The notes under the pieces are model-generated. The model searched no databases and was not told the origin of the DNA. It saw only the letters and a list, made by a program, of their open reading frames with translations. Source: Pelagibius litoralis (GTDB taxonomy: Bacteria > Pseudomonadota > Alphaproteobacteria > Kiloniellales > DSM-21159). Taken from it: a stretch of 54,402 nt of DNA. The stretch is taken from positions 1-54,402 of the forward strand of contig JARFRB010000129.1 in NCBI GenBank assembly GCA_029287455.1, read 5' to 3'. Of this stretch, positions 41,885 to 50,891 are shown in pieces. The position numbers and the translations under genes are program-made. How positions within the stretch are numbered: the first letter of the stretch is position 1; each line of letters starts with the position of its first letter.

Positions 41885-43231
41885 TCACACGTTCAGGAGA
41901 AGGTGCTCGCGTTCCCAGGAGGAGATGACCTGCTGGTAGGCTTCCAGTTCCGCGTTCTTGACCAGGGTCACCGCGTCGATGAAGGTTTCGCCCAGCACTT
42001 GCTTCAGCGCCCGGTTGCCGTTGAAGCGGTTCAGCGCGTCGTAGAGGGTGCGCGGCAGGGTGTGGGCCAGGCGGTATCCGGAGCCTTCCACCGGCTTGGT
42101 GGGCTTCAGCTTATTGGTCATGCCGATGTAGCCGCAGGCCAGCGTGCCGGCGATTGCGAGATAGGGATTGGCGTCGGCCCCGGCCACGCGGTTTTCCACG
42201 CGCCGCGCCTGGGGCTCGGACTGCGGCACCCGGAAGCCGACCGTGCGGTTGTCGTAGCCCCAGTGGATGTTAATGGGCGCGTCGGAGTGGGGCATCAGCC
42301 GGCGGTAGCTGTTCACGTTCGGCGCGAGCAAGGGCATACAGGCGGGCAGGTGCCGCTGCAGCCCGGCGATATAGTTTTCGAAGAGCTTGGTGTCCTTGCC
42401 CGTCCGGGTGGCGAAAAGGTTGCGGCCGGTCTTCTTGTCCAGAAGGCTCTGGTGCACGTGCATGGAACTTCCCGGCTCGCCCTGCATGGGCTTGGCCATG
42501 AAGGTGGCGTAGACCTTGTGGCGCAGGCCTGCCTCGCGCACGGTGCGCTTGAACAGGAAGGCCTGGTCGGCTTGTTCCAGGGCGTTTCCATGGTTGAAGT
42601 TCATTTCCATCTGCGCCGCCCCGGCCTCGTGGGTCAGGGTGTCGATGTCGATGTTCTGCGCCTCGCAGAAGTCGTAGACCTCTTCGAAGAGGGGATCGAA
42701 CTCGTTGACGGCGTCCACCCCATAGGCTTGGCGCGAAGTCTCCCGCCGGCCGGAGCGGCCGACCGGGGGCTGCAGCGGATAGTCCGGGTCGTCGTTGACA
42801 TCGACCAGGTAGAATTCGAGCTCCGGCGCCACCACCGGCTGCCAGCCCCTCTCTTCGTAAAGAGCCAGAACCTGCTTCAGCACGTGGCGCGACGCGAAGG
42901 CGACCGGCTGGTCGTCGAAGTGAAAGGCATCGCAGATCACCTGGGCCGTGGGCTCCTCGTACCACGGCACCGTGCGGATGGTGGCGGCGTCCGGCACCAG
43001 GTAGACATCGCCCACCGCGGCGCTGATCACCGCGTCCTCGTCGTCAGGATAGGCGCCGTTGACCGTCTGTACGAAGATCGACTCGGGAATGCGCAGGCCG
43101 TGGCGCTTCATGCCCTTGACGAATTTGTTGGCGGGCAGGATCTTGCCGCGCGCGATGCCCGCCATGTCGGGCACCAAGCACTCGACCTCTTCAATGCGAT
43201 GGTCCTTCAGAAAGTCTTCGATGACCGACAT
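41885..43231 (-). CDS. puuA: Glutamine synthetase-family gamma-glutamylputrescine synthetase (PuuA-like)
   Basis: A 448-residue glutamine-synthetase fold. It starts MSVIEDFLKDHRIEEVECLVPDMAGIARGK, with ELEFYLVDVNDD, EAGAAQMEMNFNHG, the metal/ATP-site MHVHQSLLDKKTGRN and the GADANPYLAIAGTLACGYIG block. It is shorter than the bacterial GlnA-I type and lacks its adenylylation Tyr region. Members of this branch glutamylate putrescine or other amines. Neighbours puuB, spuC-like and aguB support putrescine. Start at 43231 by similarity; a longer frame upstream is rejected. It diverges from puuB across a 147-base gap. Confidence 0.9.
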   Translation of the reverse strand: MSVIEDFLKDHRIEEVECLVPDMAGIARGKILPANKFVKGMKRHGLRIPESIFVQTVNGAYPDDEDAVISAAVGDVYLVPDAATIRTVPWYEEPTAQVICDAFHFDDQPVAFASRHVLKQVLALYEERGWQPVVAPELEFYLVDVNDDPDYPLQPPVGRSGRRETSRQAYGVDAVNEFDPLFEEVYDFCEAQNIDIDTLTHEAGAAQMEMNFNHGNALEQADQAFLFKRTVREAGLRHKVYATFMAKPMQGEPGSSMHVHQSLLDKKTGRNLFATRTGKDTKLFENYIAGLQRHLPACMPLLAPNVNSYRRLMPHSDAPINIHWGYDNRTVGFRVPQSEPQARRVENRVAGADANPYLAIAGTLACGYIGMTNKLKPTKPVEGSGYRLAHTLPRTLYDALNRFNGNRALKQVLGETFIDAVTLVKNAELEAYQQVISSWEREHLLLNV

Positions 43232-43378
43232 GGTCTGAGCTCTCGCGCTTGTGGCATTCAAGGTTCGGTCGGGCTCGATGGCGCCTCTGAACGCCCCACT
43301 TGCCCGCCCCATCAGCTAGCATTGCCTTGGGCTTACTGGCAAGCTCGACCCTTTAACAGTTCGATAAAGACGCATGCG

Positions 43379-44665
43379 ATGACCGGACAGCCCCACGCCC
43401 CTTCTTACTACGCCGCCACGGCCCACCCGCAGCCCGACTGCCAGGCGCTCAAGGGGCGCCGGGAGGCCGACGTCTGCGTGGTCGGCGGCGGTTTCACCGG
43501 CGTTCAGGCGGCGCTGGAGCTGGCCGAGCGCGGCTTTTCCGTGGTCCTCTTGGAGGCCCGGCGCATCGGCTGGGGAGCGTCCGGGCGCAATGGCGGACAG
43601 ATCTGCAGCGGCCTTTCCGCCGACATGTCCAAGGTCGAGAAATGGGTCGGCCTGGACGATGCCCGCAAGATCTTCGCGGCGACCGAGGAGGCCAAGGCCA
43701 TCATCCGCGAGCGGGTGATCAAGCACGCCATCGACTGCGATCTCGCCTGGGGCTATTTCCACGCCGCCGAGCGGGCGCGCGAGATGGCGGAGGTGGAGGC
43801 CTGGCACGACCATTGGCGCGAGACTTATGGCGTAACGACTCTCTCGGTTGCGCGCGGGGCGGCGGAGGCAAGGCGTCATGTCGCCTCCGACCGCTACATC
43901 GGCGGGCTCTTCGACGCGGGTGCCGGGCATCTGCATCCTCTGAACTACTGCCTGGGCCTGGCCCGCGCCGCGGCGCTTGCCGGCGTGGAGATTCTCGAGG
44001 GCAGCGCGGTCACCGCTGTCGCGCCGGGTGTGCGCCCCCTGGTCAAGACCGCCGAGGGGGAGGTTTCGGCCGCGTTCGTGGTGCTGGGCTGCAACGCCTA
44101 TCTGGAGGGTCTGGAGCCTGCGCTGCGCGCCAAGATCATGCCGGTGGGCACCTACATCGGCGCCACGGAGGTGTTGGGCGAGAACCGGGCGGGTGCTCTT
44201 ATCCCCGGCAACGCGGCCATCGCGGATCTTAAGTTCGTGCTCGACTACTTCCGCCGCTCCGCCGACCACCGGCTGCTCTTCGGCGGGCGGGTGAGCTACA
44301 CCACACGCGAGCCCGCCGACCTCAAGGCCGCCATGCGCGCCTCCATGCTGCGGGTCTTCCCTGAACTTGGCGACGTGGCGATGGATTACGCCTGGGGCGG
44401 CTTCGTCGCCATCACCATGGAGCGCACGCCGCACCTGGGCCGCATCGGTTCCAACATCTACTTCGCCCAAGGCTATTCCGGCAGCGGCGTGACACTCTGC
44501 GGCATGGCCGCCCGCATCCTCGCCGAAGCCATCGCCGGCCAAGCCGCCCGCCTCGACCTCTTCTCCCGCCTGCCCCACACAACCTTCCCCGGCGGCCCCC
44601 TCCTCCGCACGCCGACCCTGGCGCTCGCCATGCTGTGGTACCGGCTGCGCGATCTGCTGCCTTAG
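43379..44665 (+). CDS. puuB: Gamma-glutamylputrescine oxidase (FAD-dependent, DAO family)
   Basis: A 428-residue FAD oxidoreductase. ADVCVVGGGFTGVQAALELAERG near residue 35 is the dinucleotide-binding motif, followed by EARRIGWGASGRNGGQI (flavin contact) and the C-terminal FAQGYSGSGVTLCGMAARILAEAIAG. PuuB oxidises the gamma-glutamylated amine to an aldehyde that PuuC then oxidises. The ATG at 43379 follows an overlapping ATGCGATGA in another frame. It converges with ald, 9 bases apart. The upstream gap must hold promoters for both puuA-like and puuB. Confidence 0.93.
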   Translation: MTGQPHAPSYYAATAHPQPDCQALKGRREADVCVVGGGFTGVQAALELAERGFSVVLLEARRIGWGASGRNGGQICSGLSADMSKVEKWVGLDDARKIFAATEEAKAIIRERVIKHAIDCDLAWGYFHAAERAREMAEVEAWHDHWRETYGVTTLSVARGAAEARRHVASDRYIGGLFDAGAGHLHPLNYCLGLARAAALAGVEILEGSAVTAVAPGVRPLVKTAEGEVSAAFVVLGCNAYLEGLEPALRAKIMPVGTYIGATEVLGENRAGALIPGNAAIADLKFVLDYFRRSADHRLLFGGRVSYTTREPADLKAAMRASMLRVFPELGDVAMDYAWGGFVAITMERTPHLGRIGSNIYFAQGYSGSGVTLCGMAARILAEAIAGQAARLDLFSRLPHTTFPGGPLLRTPTLALAMLWYRLRDLLP

Positions 44666-44674
44666 GGCTCCGAC

Positions 44675-45793
44675 CTAAAGCCCGATCACCGTTTGCGGGG
44701 CGGTGAACGGAAGCCCGTGGGCCTCGGCGACGGCTTTGTAGGTGATCTTGCCGTGGGCGACGTTGAGGCCGGCCATGAGGTGGGGGTCCTCGGCGAGCGC
44801 ACGGGCGTGGCCCTTGTCGGCCAGTGCCAAGGCGAAGGGCAGGGTGGCGTTGTTGAGCGCGTGGGTGGAGGTGCGCGAGACGGCACCGGGCATGTTGGTC
44901 ACACAGTAGTGCACCACCTCGTCCACGATGTAAGTGGGGTCGTCGTGGGTGGTGGGGCGGCTGGTCTCGAAGCAGCCGCCTTGGTCGATGGCGATGTCCA
45001 CCATGACCGAGCCGGGTTTCATGGCCTTGACCATCTCGGCGGTCACCAGCTTCGGCGCGGCGGCACCCGGCACCAGCACGGCCCCGATCACCAAATCCGC
45101 AATCTCCACATGCTGCTCGATGGAATCCACCGTCGAGTAAATGGTGTTGAGCTGGCCACCGAAGCGCATGTCGAGTTCGTCCAGGCGCGCGACCGACTTG
45201 TCGATCACGGTAACCTTCGCCTCCATGCCCATGGCCATGCGCGCGGCATTGATACCGGAGACACCGCCGCCCAGCACGATGACGCTGGCCGCCGCAACAC
45301 CCGGCACCCCGCCCAGCAGCACGCCGGAGCCGCCTTGCTCCTTCTCCAGGCAGTGGGCGCCGACTTGCACGGACATGCGGCCGGCCACCTCGCTCATGGG
45401 TGCCAGCAGCGGCAAGCGGCCGTTGCGGTCGGTGACGGTCTCGTAGGCGATGGCGATGCAGCCGGAGTTCATCAGCCCCTCGGTCTGGGGCAGATCTGGG
45501 GCCAGGTGCAGGTAGGTGAAGAGGATCTGGCCCTCGCGCAGCATGGCGATCTCGCGCGCCTGGGGCTCCTTCACCTTGACGACCATCTCGGCCTTTTCGA
45601 AGACCTCGCCCGCCGAGCCCGCGATTTCCGCGCCCGCCTTGACGTAGCTTTCGTCGGGAAAGCCGCTCCCGGCCCCCGCGCCGGTTTCGATCAGGGCCTC
45701 ATGACCGTGGTGGACAAGCTCGCGCACGGAGCTGGGCGTCAAGCCCACACGGTACTCGCGGTTCTTGACCTCTTTCGGCACACCGACGCGCAT
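44675..45793 (-). CDS. ald: Alanine dehydrogenase
   Basis: Oxidatively deaminates L-alanine to pyruvate, ammonia and NADH. 372 residues. MRVGVPKEVKNREYRVGLTPSSVRELV start, KVKEPQAREI, the Rossmann loop VIVLGGGVSGINAARMA near residue 170 and a C-terminal AVSRTSTHALNNATLPFALALA. Lies 24 bases after the pyruvate aminotransferase on the same strand; together they recycle the pyruvate used as amino acceptor. Confidence 0.97.
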   Translation of the reverse strand: MRVGVPKEVKNREYRVGLTPSSVRELVHHGHEALIETGAGAGSGFPDESYVKAGAEIAGSAGEVFEKAEMVVKVKEPQAREIAMLREGQILFTYLHLAPDLPQTEGLMNSGCIAIAYETVTDRNGRLPLLAPMSEVAGRMSVQVGAHCLEKEQGGSGVLLGGVPGVAAASVIVLGGGVSGINAARMAMGMEAKVTVIDKSVARLDELDMRFGGQLNTIYSTVDSIEQHVEIADLVIGAVLVPGAAAPKLVTAEMVKAMKPGSVMVDIAIDQGGCFETSRPTTHDDPTYIVDEVVHYCVTNMPGAVSRTSTHALNNATLPFALALADKGHARALAEDPHLMAGLNVAHGKITYKAVAEAHGLPFTAPQTVIGL

Positions 45794-45817
45794 GGCGGTT
45801 TCTCCTCTTAGCGGGGT

Positions 45818-47170
45818 TTAGTCCAGTTCATTCAGCACATCGCGAATGGTCTCGAAGATTTGGTCGATCTGCGGCTTGTCGATGATCAAGGGCGGCGAGA
45901 GGGCGATGATGTCACCGGTGACACGGATGAGCACACCCTTGTCGTAGCAGCGGCGGAAGGCCTCGTAGGCGCGCTCCGTGGGCTTGCCGGGGCGTGGCTC
46001 CAGCTCGATGCCGGCGATCAGGCCCAGATTGCGCAGGTCGATCACATGGCGCGTGTCCTTCAGCGAATGCACCGCGTCTTCCCAGTAGGGGGCGAGGTCG
46101 TTGGCCCGCTCGAAGAGCCGTTCTTCCTTGTAGACCTCCATGGTGGCCAGGCCGGCGGCCGCGGCAACCGGGTGGCCGCTGTAGGTGTAGCCATGGAAGA
46201 GCTCGATGGTGCTGCCGGTCTCGTCGGCCCAGGCGGTGAAGGCGTCGTAGATGCCTTTGCGCGTGATCACCCCGCCCATGGGAATGACGCCGTTGGTCAG
46301 TCCCTTGGCGCAGGTGATGATATCCGGCTGCACGTCGAAGTACTCGGTGGCAAAGCCCGCGCCCAGGCGCCCGAAGCCCGTGATCACCTCGTCGAAGATC
46401 AGCAAGAAGCCGTGTTTGTCGCAGATCTCGCGCAAGCGTTTCAGGTAGCCCTTCGGCGGCACCAGCACGCCCGTCGAGCCCGCCAGGGGCTCCACGATCA
46501 CGGCGGCGATGGTGCTGGGGTCGTGGAGTGCTGCGATGCGCTCCAGCTCGTCGGCGAAGTGCGCGCCCCAGTGAGGCTGGCCGCGCGTGTAGGCGTTGTG
46601 TGCCAGGTCATGGGTGTGGGGCAGGTGATCCACGCCGTTGATCAAGGGGCCGAAGAACATCCGGTTCTTGACGATCCCGCCCACCGAGATGCCGCCGAAG
46701 CCCGTGCCGTGATAACCGCGCTCGCGTCCGATCAAGCGGGTCCGGGCGGCGTCGCCACGCACCCGGTGATAGGCGAGCGCGATCTTCAGCGCTGAGTCCA
46801 CCGCTTCCGAGCCGGAGTTGCAGAAGAACATGTGATCGAAATCGCCCGGCACCATGCCCAAGACCCGCGAGGCCAGCTCGAAGGGCAAGGGGTGGCCCAG
46901 CTGGAAGGTGGGCGCGAAGTCCAGATGCTCGACCGCCTGCTGCACCGCCTCGACGATGCGCTCGCGGCGATGCCCGGCATTGCAGCACCACAGGCCCGCG
47001 GTGCCGTCCAGAATCGAACGGCCGTCGACGGATGTGTAGTGCATGTCCTTGGCGGAGGTCAGCAGTAAAGGATCCTTCTTGAACTGCCGGTTCCAGGTGA
47101 ACGGCATCCAGAAGGATTCGAGATTGTTCGGTTGAGCGTCCGGGTTGACGCCGAGGATGGAGCCGTCCAT
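45818..47170 (-). CDS. Omega-amino acid:pyruvate aminotransferase (beta-alanine type)
   Basis: A 450-residue class III PLP enzyme. NNLESFWMPFTWNRQFKKDP, DGTAGLWCCNAGH, NSGSEAVDSALKIALAYHR, RGYHGTGFGGISVGGI and the Schiff-base Lys in ITCAKGLTNGVIPMGG match the beta-alanine:pyruvate branch, which also contains amine and taurine-type aminotransferases. It forms a two-gene unit with ald and is divergent from the PuuR-like gene. Start at 47170 gives MDGSILGVNPDAQPN; an extension to 47212 is unlikely. A strong sigma70-like promoter lies 43-70 bases upstream. Confidence 0.92.
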   Translation of the reverse strand: MDGSILGVNPDAQPNNLESFWMPFTWNRQFKKDPLLLTSAKDMHYTSVDGRSILDGTAGLWCCNAGHRRERIVEAVQQAVEHLDFAPTFQLGHPLPFELASRVLGMVPGDFDHMFFCNSGSEAVDSALKIALAYHRVRGDAARTRLIGRERGYHGTGFGGISVGGIVKNRMFFGPLINGVDHLPHTHDLAHNAYTRGQPHWGAHFADELERIAALHDPSTIAAVIVEPLAGSTGVLVPPKGYLKRLREICDKHGFLLIFDEVITGFGRLGAGFATEYFDVQPDIITCAKGLTNGVIPMGGVITRKGIYDAFTAWADETGSTIELFHGYTYSGHPVAAAAGLATMEVYKEERLFERANDLAPYWEDAVHSLKDTRHVIDLRNLGLIAGIELEPRPGKPTERAYEAFRRCYDKGVLIRVTGDIIALSPPLIIDKPQIDQIFETIRDVLNELD

Positions 47171-47212
47171 GGCTGACTCTCCCAAAGGGCAGGGGTTGCG
47201 GTTGCGGAGCAA

Positions 47213-47240
47213 ATCATATCATGCTTAGGAAAATTGACAA
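47213..47240 (-). promoter_or_regulatory. Promoter of the pyruvate aminotransferase-ald unit
   Basis: Read on the minus strand: TTGTCA (47240-47235), 16 bases, then TATGAT (47218-47213). Each hexamer is five of six to consensus. Transcription would start near 47206, some 36 bases before the start codon. Confidence 0.6.
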
Positions 47241-47277
47241 AGATTTCGTGGTTCTTGCGCACGTTAGCAAATTACGC

Positions 47278-47299
47278 TTCAATTGTTTAATATATTGAA
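47278..47299. promoter_or_regulatory. Inverted repeat upstream of the PuuR-like gene
   Basis: TTCAAT (47278-47283), 10 bases, ATTGAA (47294-47299) form a 6-base inverted repeat in an AT-rich centre, 22 bases before the ATG of the regulator. TAATAT (47288-47293) inside it could be a -10, with TTAGCA (47264-47269) as -35 at 18-base spacing. Location and symmetry fit an autoregulatory operator of the XRE-cupin protein. Confidence 0.45.
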
Positions 47300-47320
47300 C
47301 GAATTTAACGGGAGTTTGTC

Positions 47321-47902
47321 ATGAGCGATGGACCGGACGTTGCGGGTCCTGACTCGGACCCGGATCTGGGGCAGCGCTTGCGGAGCTTGCGCGAGGTGCA
47401 TGGCCTGAGCCAGCGCGAACTCGCCAAGCGGGCGGGCGTTTCCAACGCGGTGATTTCGCTGATCGAGCAAAACAAGACCAGCCCCTCGGTCGGCCTCTTG
47501 AAGAAAGTGCTTGGCTGCATCCCAATTTCGCTGGCGGATTTTTTCGCGCTTGAGACCCTGCCGCGCGCGCAAGTCTTCTTTTCGGCGGAGGAACTGGTGG
47601 AGATTGCCGGCGGTGCCGTCAGCTACCGCCAGGTGGGGCGCGATCTCTCCGCCAGGGCCTTGCAGATCCTCCACGAGCGCTACCAGCCGGGCGCGGATAC
47701 CGGCGAGGCCTTGCTGCGGCACGAGGCGGAGGAAGGCGGCGTGGTCATCCAAGGGGAGCTGGAAGTGACGGTGGGCGACCAGCGCCGCGTCTTGAGGGCC
47801 GGGGATGCGTTCTATTTCGACAGCCGCCTGCCGCACCGCTTCCGCAATCCCGGTGAGGTCGAGGCCGCTGTGGTCACCGCTTGCACGCCACCCAGTTTCT
47901 AG
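47321..47902 (+). CDS. puuR: XRE-cupin transcriptional regulator, PuuR-like
   Basis: A 193-residue regulator with an N-terminal XRE helix-turn-helix (LGQRLRSLREVHGLSQRELAKRAGVSNAVISLIEQNKTSPSVGLLKKVLGCI, about 15-70) and a C-terminal cupin_2 domain (HEAEEGGVVIQGELEVTVGDQRRVLRAGDAFYFDSRLPHRFRNPG). This is the PuuR architecture, a repressor of putrescine-degradation genes that responds to putrescine. It diverges from the aminotransferase-ald unit, and the puuA/puuB genes lie 3-5 kb further left. GGGAG lies 8 bases upstream of the ATG. It is followed by soeA on the same strand. Confidence 0.9.
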   Translation: MSDGPDVAGPDSDPDLGQRLRSLREVHGLSQRELAKRAGVSNAVISLIEQNKTSPSVGLLKKVLGCIPISLADFFALETLPRAQVFFSAEELVEIAGGAVSYRQVGRDLSARALQILHERYQPGADTGEALLRHEAEEGGVVIQGELEVTVGDQRRVLRAGDAFYFDSRLPHRFRNPGEVEAAVVTACTPPSF

Positions 47903-47984
47903 GGATTGCTTGCACAGAGGCGCGAGAGGGTGTTGACTGCCGCCGGTAACCGGGGCGGCAGTGGGGATTGCGACAGTGAGTCAA

Positions 47985-50891
47985 ATGGATCGGTCGGCCC
48001 GAACAAGTGCAGGGCGCGGGGAGCCCAAGGTCGATCTCTCCCCGAAGGTTTCCGACGAGGTCAAATTTACTACCTGCTACATGTGCGCCTGCCGTTGCGG
48101 CATTAAGGTGCATCTGCTTGACGGAACCGTCCGCTACATCGAGGGCAATCGTGATCACCCGGTCAATCGGGGCGTTCTCTGCGGCAAGGGCTCCGCGGGC
48201 ATCATGCAGCATTACTCTCCCGCGCGGCTGTCCAAGCCTTTGCAGCGCGTTGGCGAGCGCGGCAGCGGGGAGTTCCGCGAGATCGAGTGGGAGGAGGCGC
48301 TGTCCACCGCCGCCCTCTGGCTGGGCAAGGTGAGAAGGGAGGATCCCCGGCGCCTGGCGTTCTTCACCGGCCGCGATCAAAGTCAATCCCTCACCGGCTG
48401 GTGGGCCTCGCAGTTCGGCACCCCCAATCACGCCGCTCACGGCGGGTTCTGCTCGGTAAACATGGCCGCCGCCGGCCTCTACACCATCGGTGGCTCCTTC
48501 TGGGAGTTCGGCGAGCCTGACTGGGAACGCACCCGTTATTTCCTGATGTTCGGGGTGGCGGAGGACCACGACTCCAATCCGATCAAAATCGGCCTCGGCA
48601 AGCTCAAGGGGCGCGGCGCTAAGTTCGTCTCGGTTAACCCGGTGCGAAGCGGCTATTCCGCCATCGCGGACGAGTGGATCGGCATTCGCCCGGGCAGCGA
48701 CGGGTTGCTGGTCGGGGCCTTGATCCACGAGTTGCTGGCGGCCGATAAGATCGACGCGCCCTACCTGGTGCGTTACACCAATGCGCCCTGGCTGGTGATC
48801 CAGGACCCGAACGGGCCGGAGGACGGCCTCTTCGCGCGCGACGAGGCAGGCAATCCGCTTGCCTGGGATCAACGGACGCAAGCCCCGGTCAACGCCCTGG
48901 AGGCCGAGATCCAGCCGGCCCTGGTGGGGCGCTTCACCCTGCCGGACGGGCGCGCCGCCGTTCCGTCCTTCCAATTGATCGCCGCGCGCTTCCTGGACGA
49001 GAGCTACGCGCCCGACAGCGTGGCCGCGCGGATCGGCCTGCCCGCCGGGACCATCCGGCGCCTGGCGGCGGAATTGGCGCAAGCAGCATTCGAGCAGGAG
49101 ATCGTGCTAAATCAGCCCTGGACCGACTGGGCGGGGCGGCGGCATGAGACCATGATCGGCCGGCCGGTCAGCATGCATGCCATGCGCGGGATCTCGGCCC
49201 ACTCCAACGGTTTTCAGACCTGCCGCATGATCCACCTGCTGCAGGTTCTTCTGGGTAGCATCGACTGCCCCGGCGGCTTCCGCTTCAAGCCGCCCTTCCC
49301 CCGTCCCATACCTCCCGCCATCCGGCCAGCTGGCAAGGCCGGGACCGTGAAGCCGGACACCCCGCTGGAGGGGCCGCCATTGGGTTTCCCGCTGGGCCCG
49401 GAGGATCTGCTGGTGGACGAGGCCGGTGGCCCCTTGCGCATCGACAAGGCCTATTCCTGGGAAGCACCGGTGGCCGCCCACGGTCTGATGCACATGGTGA
49501 TCACCAACGCCGCCAAGCAGGACCCATATCCCATTGAGGTGCTGTTCCTCTACATGGCGAACATGGGCTGGAACTCCTCCATGAACGTGCCTGGTGTGCT
49601 GGACTCCCTGACCGCCAAGGACGCCAATGGCGACTACAAGATTCCCAGGATCATCTATTCCGACGCCTTTTTCTCGGAGATGATTCCCTATGCCGACCTG
49701 ATCCTGCCGGACACAACCTACCTGGAGCGCTGGGATTGCATCTCCCTGCTGGACCGGCCGATTTGCGAGGCGGACGCCGTGGCGGACTCGATCCGCCAGC
49801 CGGTCGTGGAGCCGGATCGGGATGTCCGCCCCTTCCAAGAGGTGCTGATCGATTTGGGCACGCGCCTAAAGCTGCCCGGCTTGGTGAAGGAAGACGGAAC
49901 GGCCCGCTATCCCGGCGGCTATCCCGACTACCTGGTCAATCATGAGCGCGCGCCGGGCATCGGCCCCCTGGCGGGCTGGCGCGGTGAGAACGGGGACAGC
50001 CAGGGGCGCGGGGCGGCGAACCCTGACCAGCTGCGGCGCTACATCGAGAACCAATGCTTCTGGCATCTGGAGATTCCCGAGGAGGCGCGGTTCTTCAAGC
50101 ACGCCAACAAGGCCTATCTTGAGTTCGCGGCGGAGCTCGGGTTCATCGGCAAGCCGGAGCCGATTGTCCTCCAGCTCTACAGCGAGCCTATTCAGCGCTT
50201 TCGCCTGGCTGCCCGCGGGCAGGGCGCGATCCAGCCGTCGGAGCGCGAGCGGGCGCGGATCGAACGCTACTTCGATCCCGTCCCATTCTGGTATCCGCCG
50301 CTGGAGCAAGAGGCGCTCGACGGCGCCGACTATCACCTGCACGCGGTGACGCAGCGGCCCATGGCCATGTACCATTCCTGGGGCTCCCAGAATGCCTGGC
50401 TGCGCCAGATCCACGGCCGCAACCCCTTGTTCGTGGCGCGGAGCCTTGGGGAGCGCATGGGGCTCGCCGACGGCGATCCCGTCTGGGTGATCAGCCATCA
50501 CGGGCGGGTCAAAGCGGAGGTCAAGCTGATGGAAGGCGTCAACCCCAACACGGTTTGGACCTGGAACGCCATCGGCAAGCGCAAGGGCGCCTGGACGCTC
50601 GCTCCGGATGCTCCGGAATCCAACCAAGGCTTTTTGTTGAACCACGTGATCTCCGAACTGCTGCCGGAAGGGGACGGCGGCTACCGCTATTCAAACAGCG
50701 ATCCGGTAACCGGCCAGGCGGCCTGGTACGACTTGACCGTGCGGCTGGAAAAGGCGGCACCGGATCTCAAGGGCCGCGCCTCCCCGGACTTCGAGACCTT
50801 GCGCCCCTTGCCGGGCACGGGACCGGTGGAAAGCGTTCTGCAATTCGGCAAGCGGTTTCGTGATCTGCGCGGTCGGGGAGGGCGGCAATGA
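47985..50891 (+). CDS. soeA: Molybdopterin oxidoreductase, SoeA-like sulfite dehydrogenase subunit
   Basis: A 968-residue CISM-family catalytic subunit. C31-x2-C34-x3-C38-x27-C66 is the FS0 [4Fe-4S] motif. The following NHAAHGGFCSVNMAAAG (Mo-ligand Cys candidate), RYFLMFGVAEDHDSNPIKIGLGKLKGRGAKFVSVNPVRSGYSAIADEWIGIRPGSDGLLVGALIHELL and a C-terminal molydopterin-binding domain (GLADGDPVWVISHHGRVKAEVKL) are as in the sulfite:quinone enzyme SoeA. No Tat signal, consistent with a cytosolic SoeABC. The start is ATG 47985 or GTG 47976. It overlaps soeB by four bases. Confidence 0.88.
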   Translation: MDRSARTSAGRGEPKVDLSPKVSDEVKFTTCYMCACRCGIKVHLLDGTVRYIEGNRDHPVNRGVLCGKGSAGIMQHYSPARLSKPLQRVGERGSGEFREIEWEEALSTAALWLGKVRREDPRRLAFFTGRDQSQSLTGWWASQFGTPNHAAHGGFCSVNMAAAGLYTIGGSFWEFGEPDWERTRYFLMFGVAEDHDSNPIKIGLGKLKGRGAKFVSVNPVRSGYSAIADEWIGIRPGSDGLLVGALIHELLAADKIDAPYLVRYTNAPWLVIQDPNGPEDGLFARDEAGNPLAWDQRTQAPVNALEAEIQPALVGRFTLPDGRAAVPSFQLIAARFLDESYAPDSVAARIGLPAGTIRRLAAELAQAAFEQEIVLNQPWTDWAGRRHETMIGRPVSMHAMRGISAHSNGFQTCRMIHLLQVLLGSIDCPGGFRFKPPFPRPIPPAIRPAGKAGTVKPDTPLEGPPLGFPLGPEDLLVDEAGGPLRIDKAYSWEAPVAAHGLMHMVITNAAKQDPYPIEVLFLYMANMGWNSSMNVPGVLDSLTAKDANGDYKIPRIIYSDAFFSEMIPYADLILPDTTYLERWDCISLLDRPICEADAVADSIRQPVVEPDRDVRPFQEVLIDLGTRLKLPGLVKEDGTARYPGGYPDYLVNHERAPGIGPLAGWRGENGDSQGRGAANPDQLRRYIENQCFWHLEIPEEARFFKHANKAYLEFAAELGFIGKPEPIVLQLYSEPIQRFRLAARGQGAIQPSERERARIERYFDPVPFWYPPLEQEALDGADYHLHAVTQRPMAMYHSWGSQNAWLRQIHGRNPLFVARSLGERMGLADGDPVWVISHHGRVKAEVKLMEGVNPNTVWTWNAIGKRKGAWTLAPDAPESNQGFLLNHVISELLPEGDGGYRYSNSDPVTGQAAWYDLTVRLEKAAPDLKGRASPDFETLRPLPGTGPVESVLQFGKRFRDLRGRGGRQ

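Noticed and set aside
41846-43378. Plus-strand frame leading into puuB
   Set aside because: It lies antisense to the well-supported PuuA-like gene. Only the part from 43379 shows PuuB similarity.
43232-43378. PuuR site in the puuA-puuB gap
   Set aside because: TTTAACAGTTCGA near 43352 loosely resembles the AT-rich repeat before puuR, but the match is too weak to call an operator.
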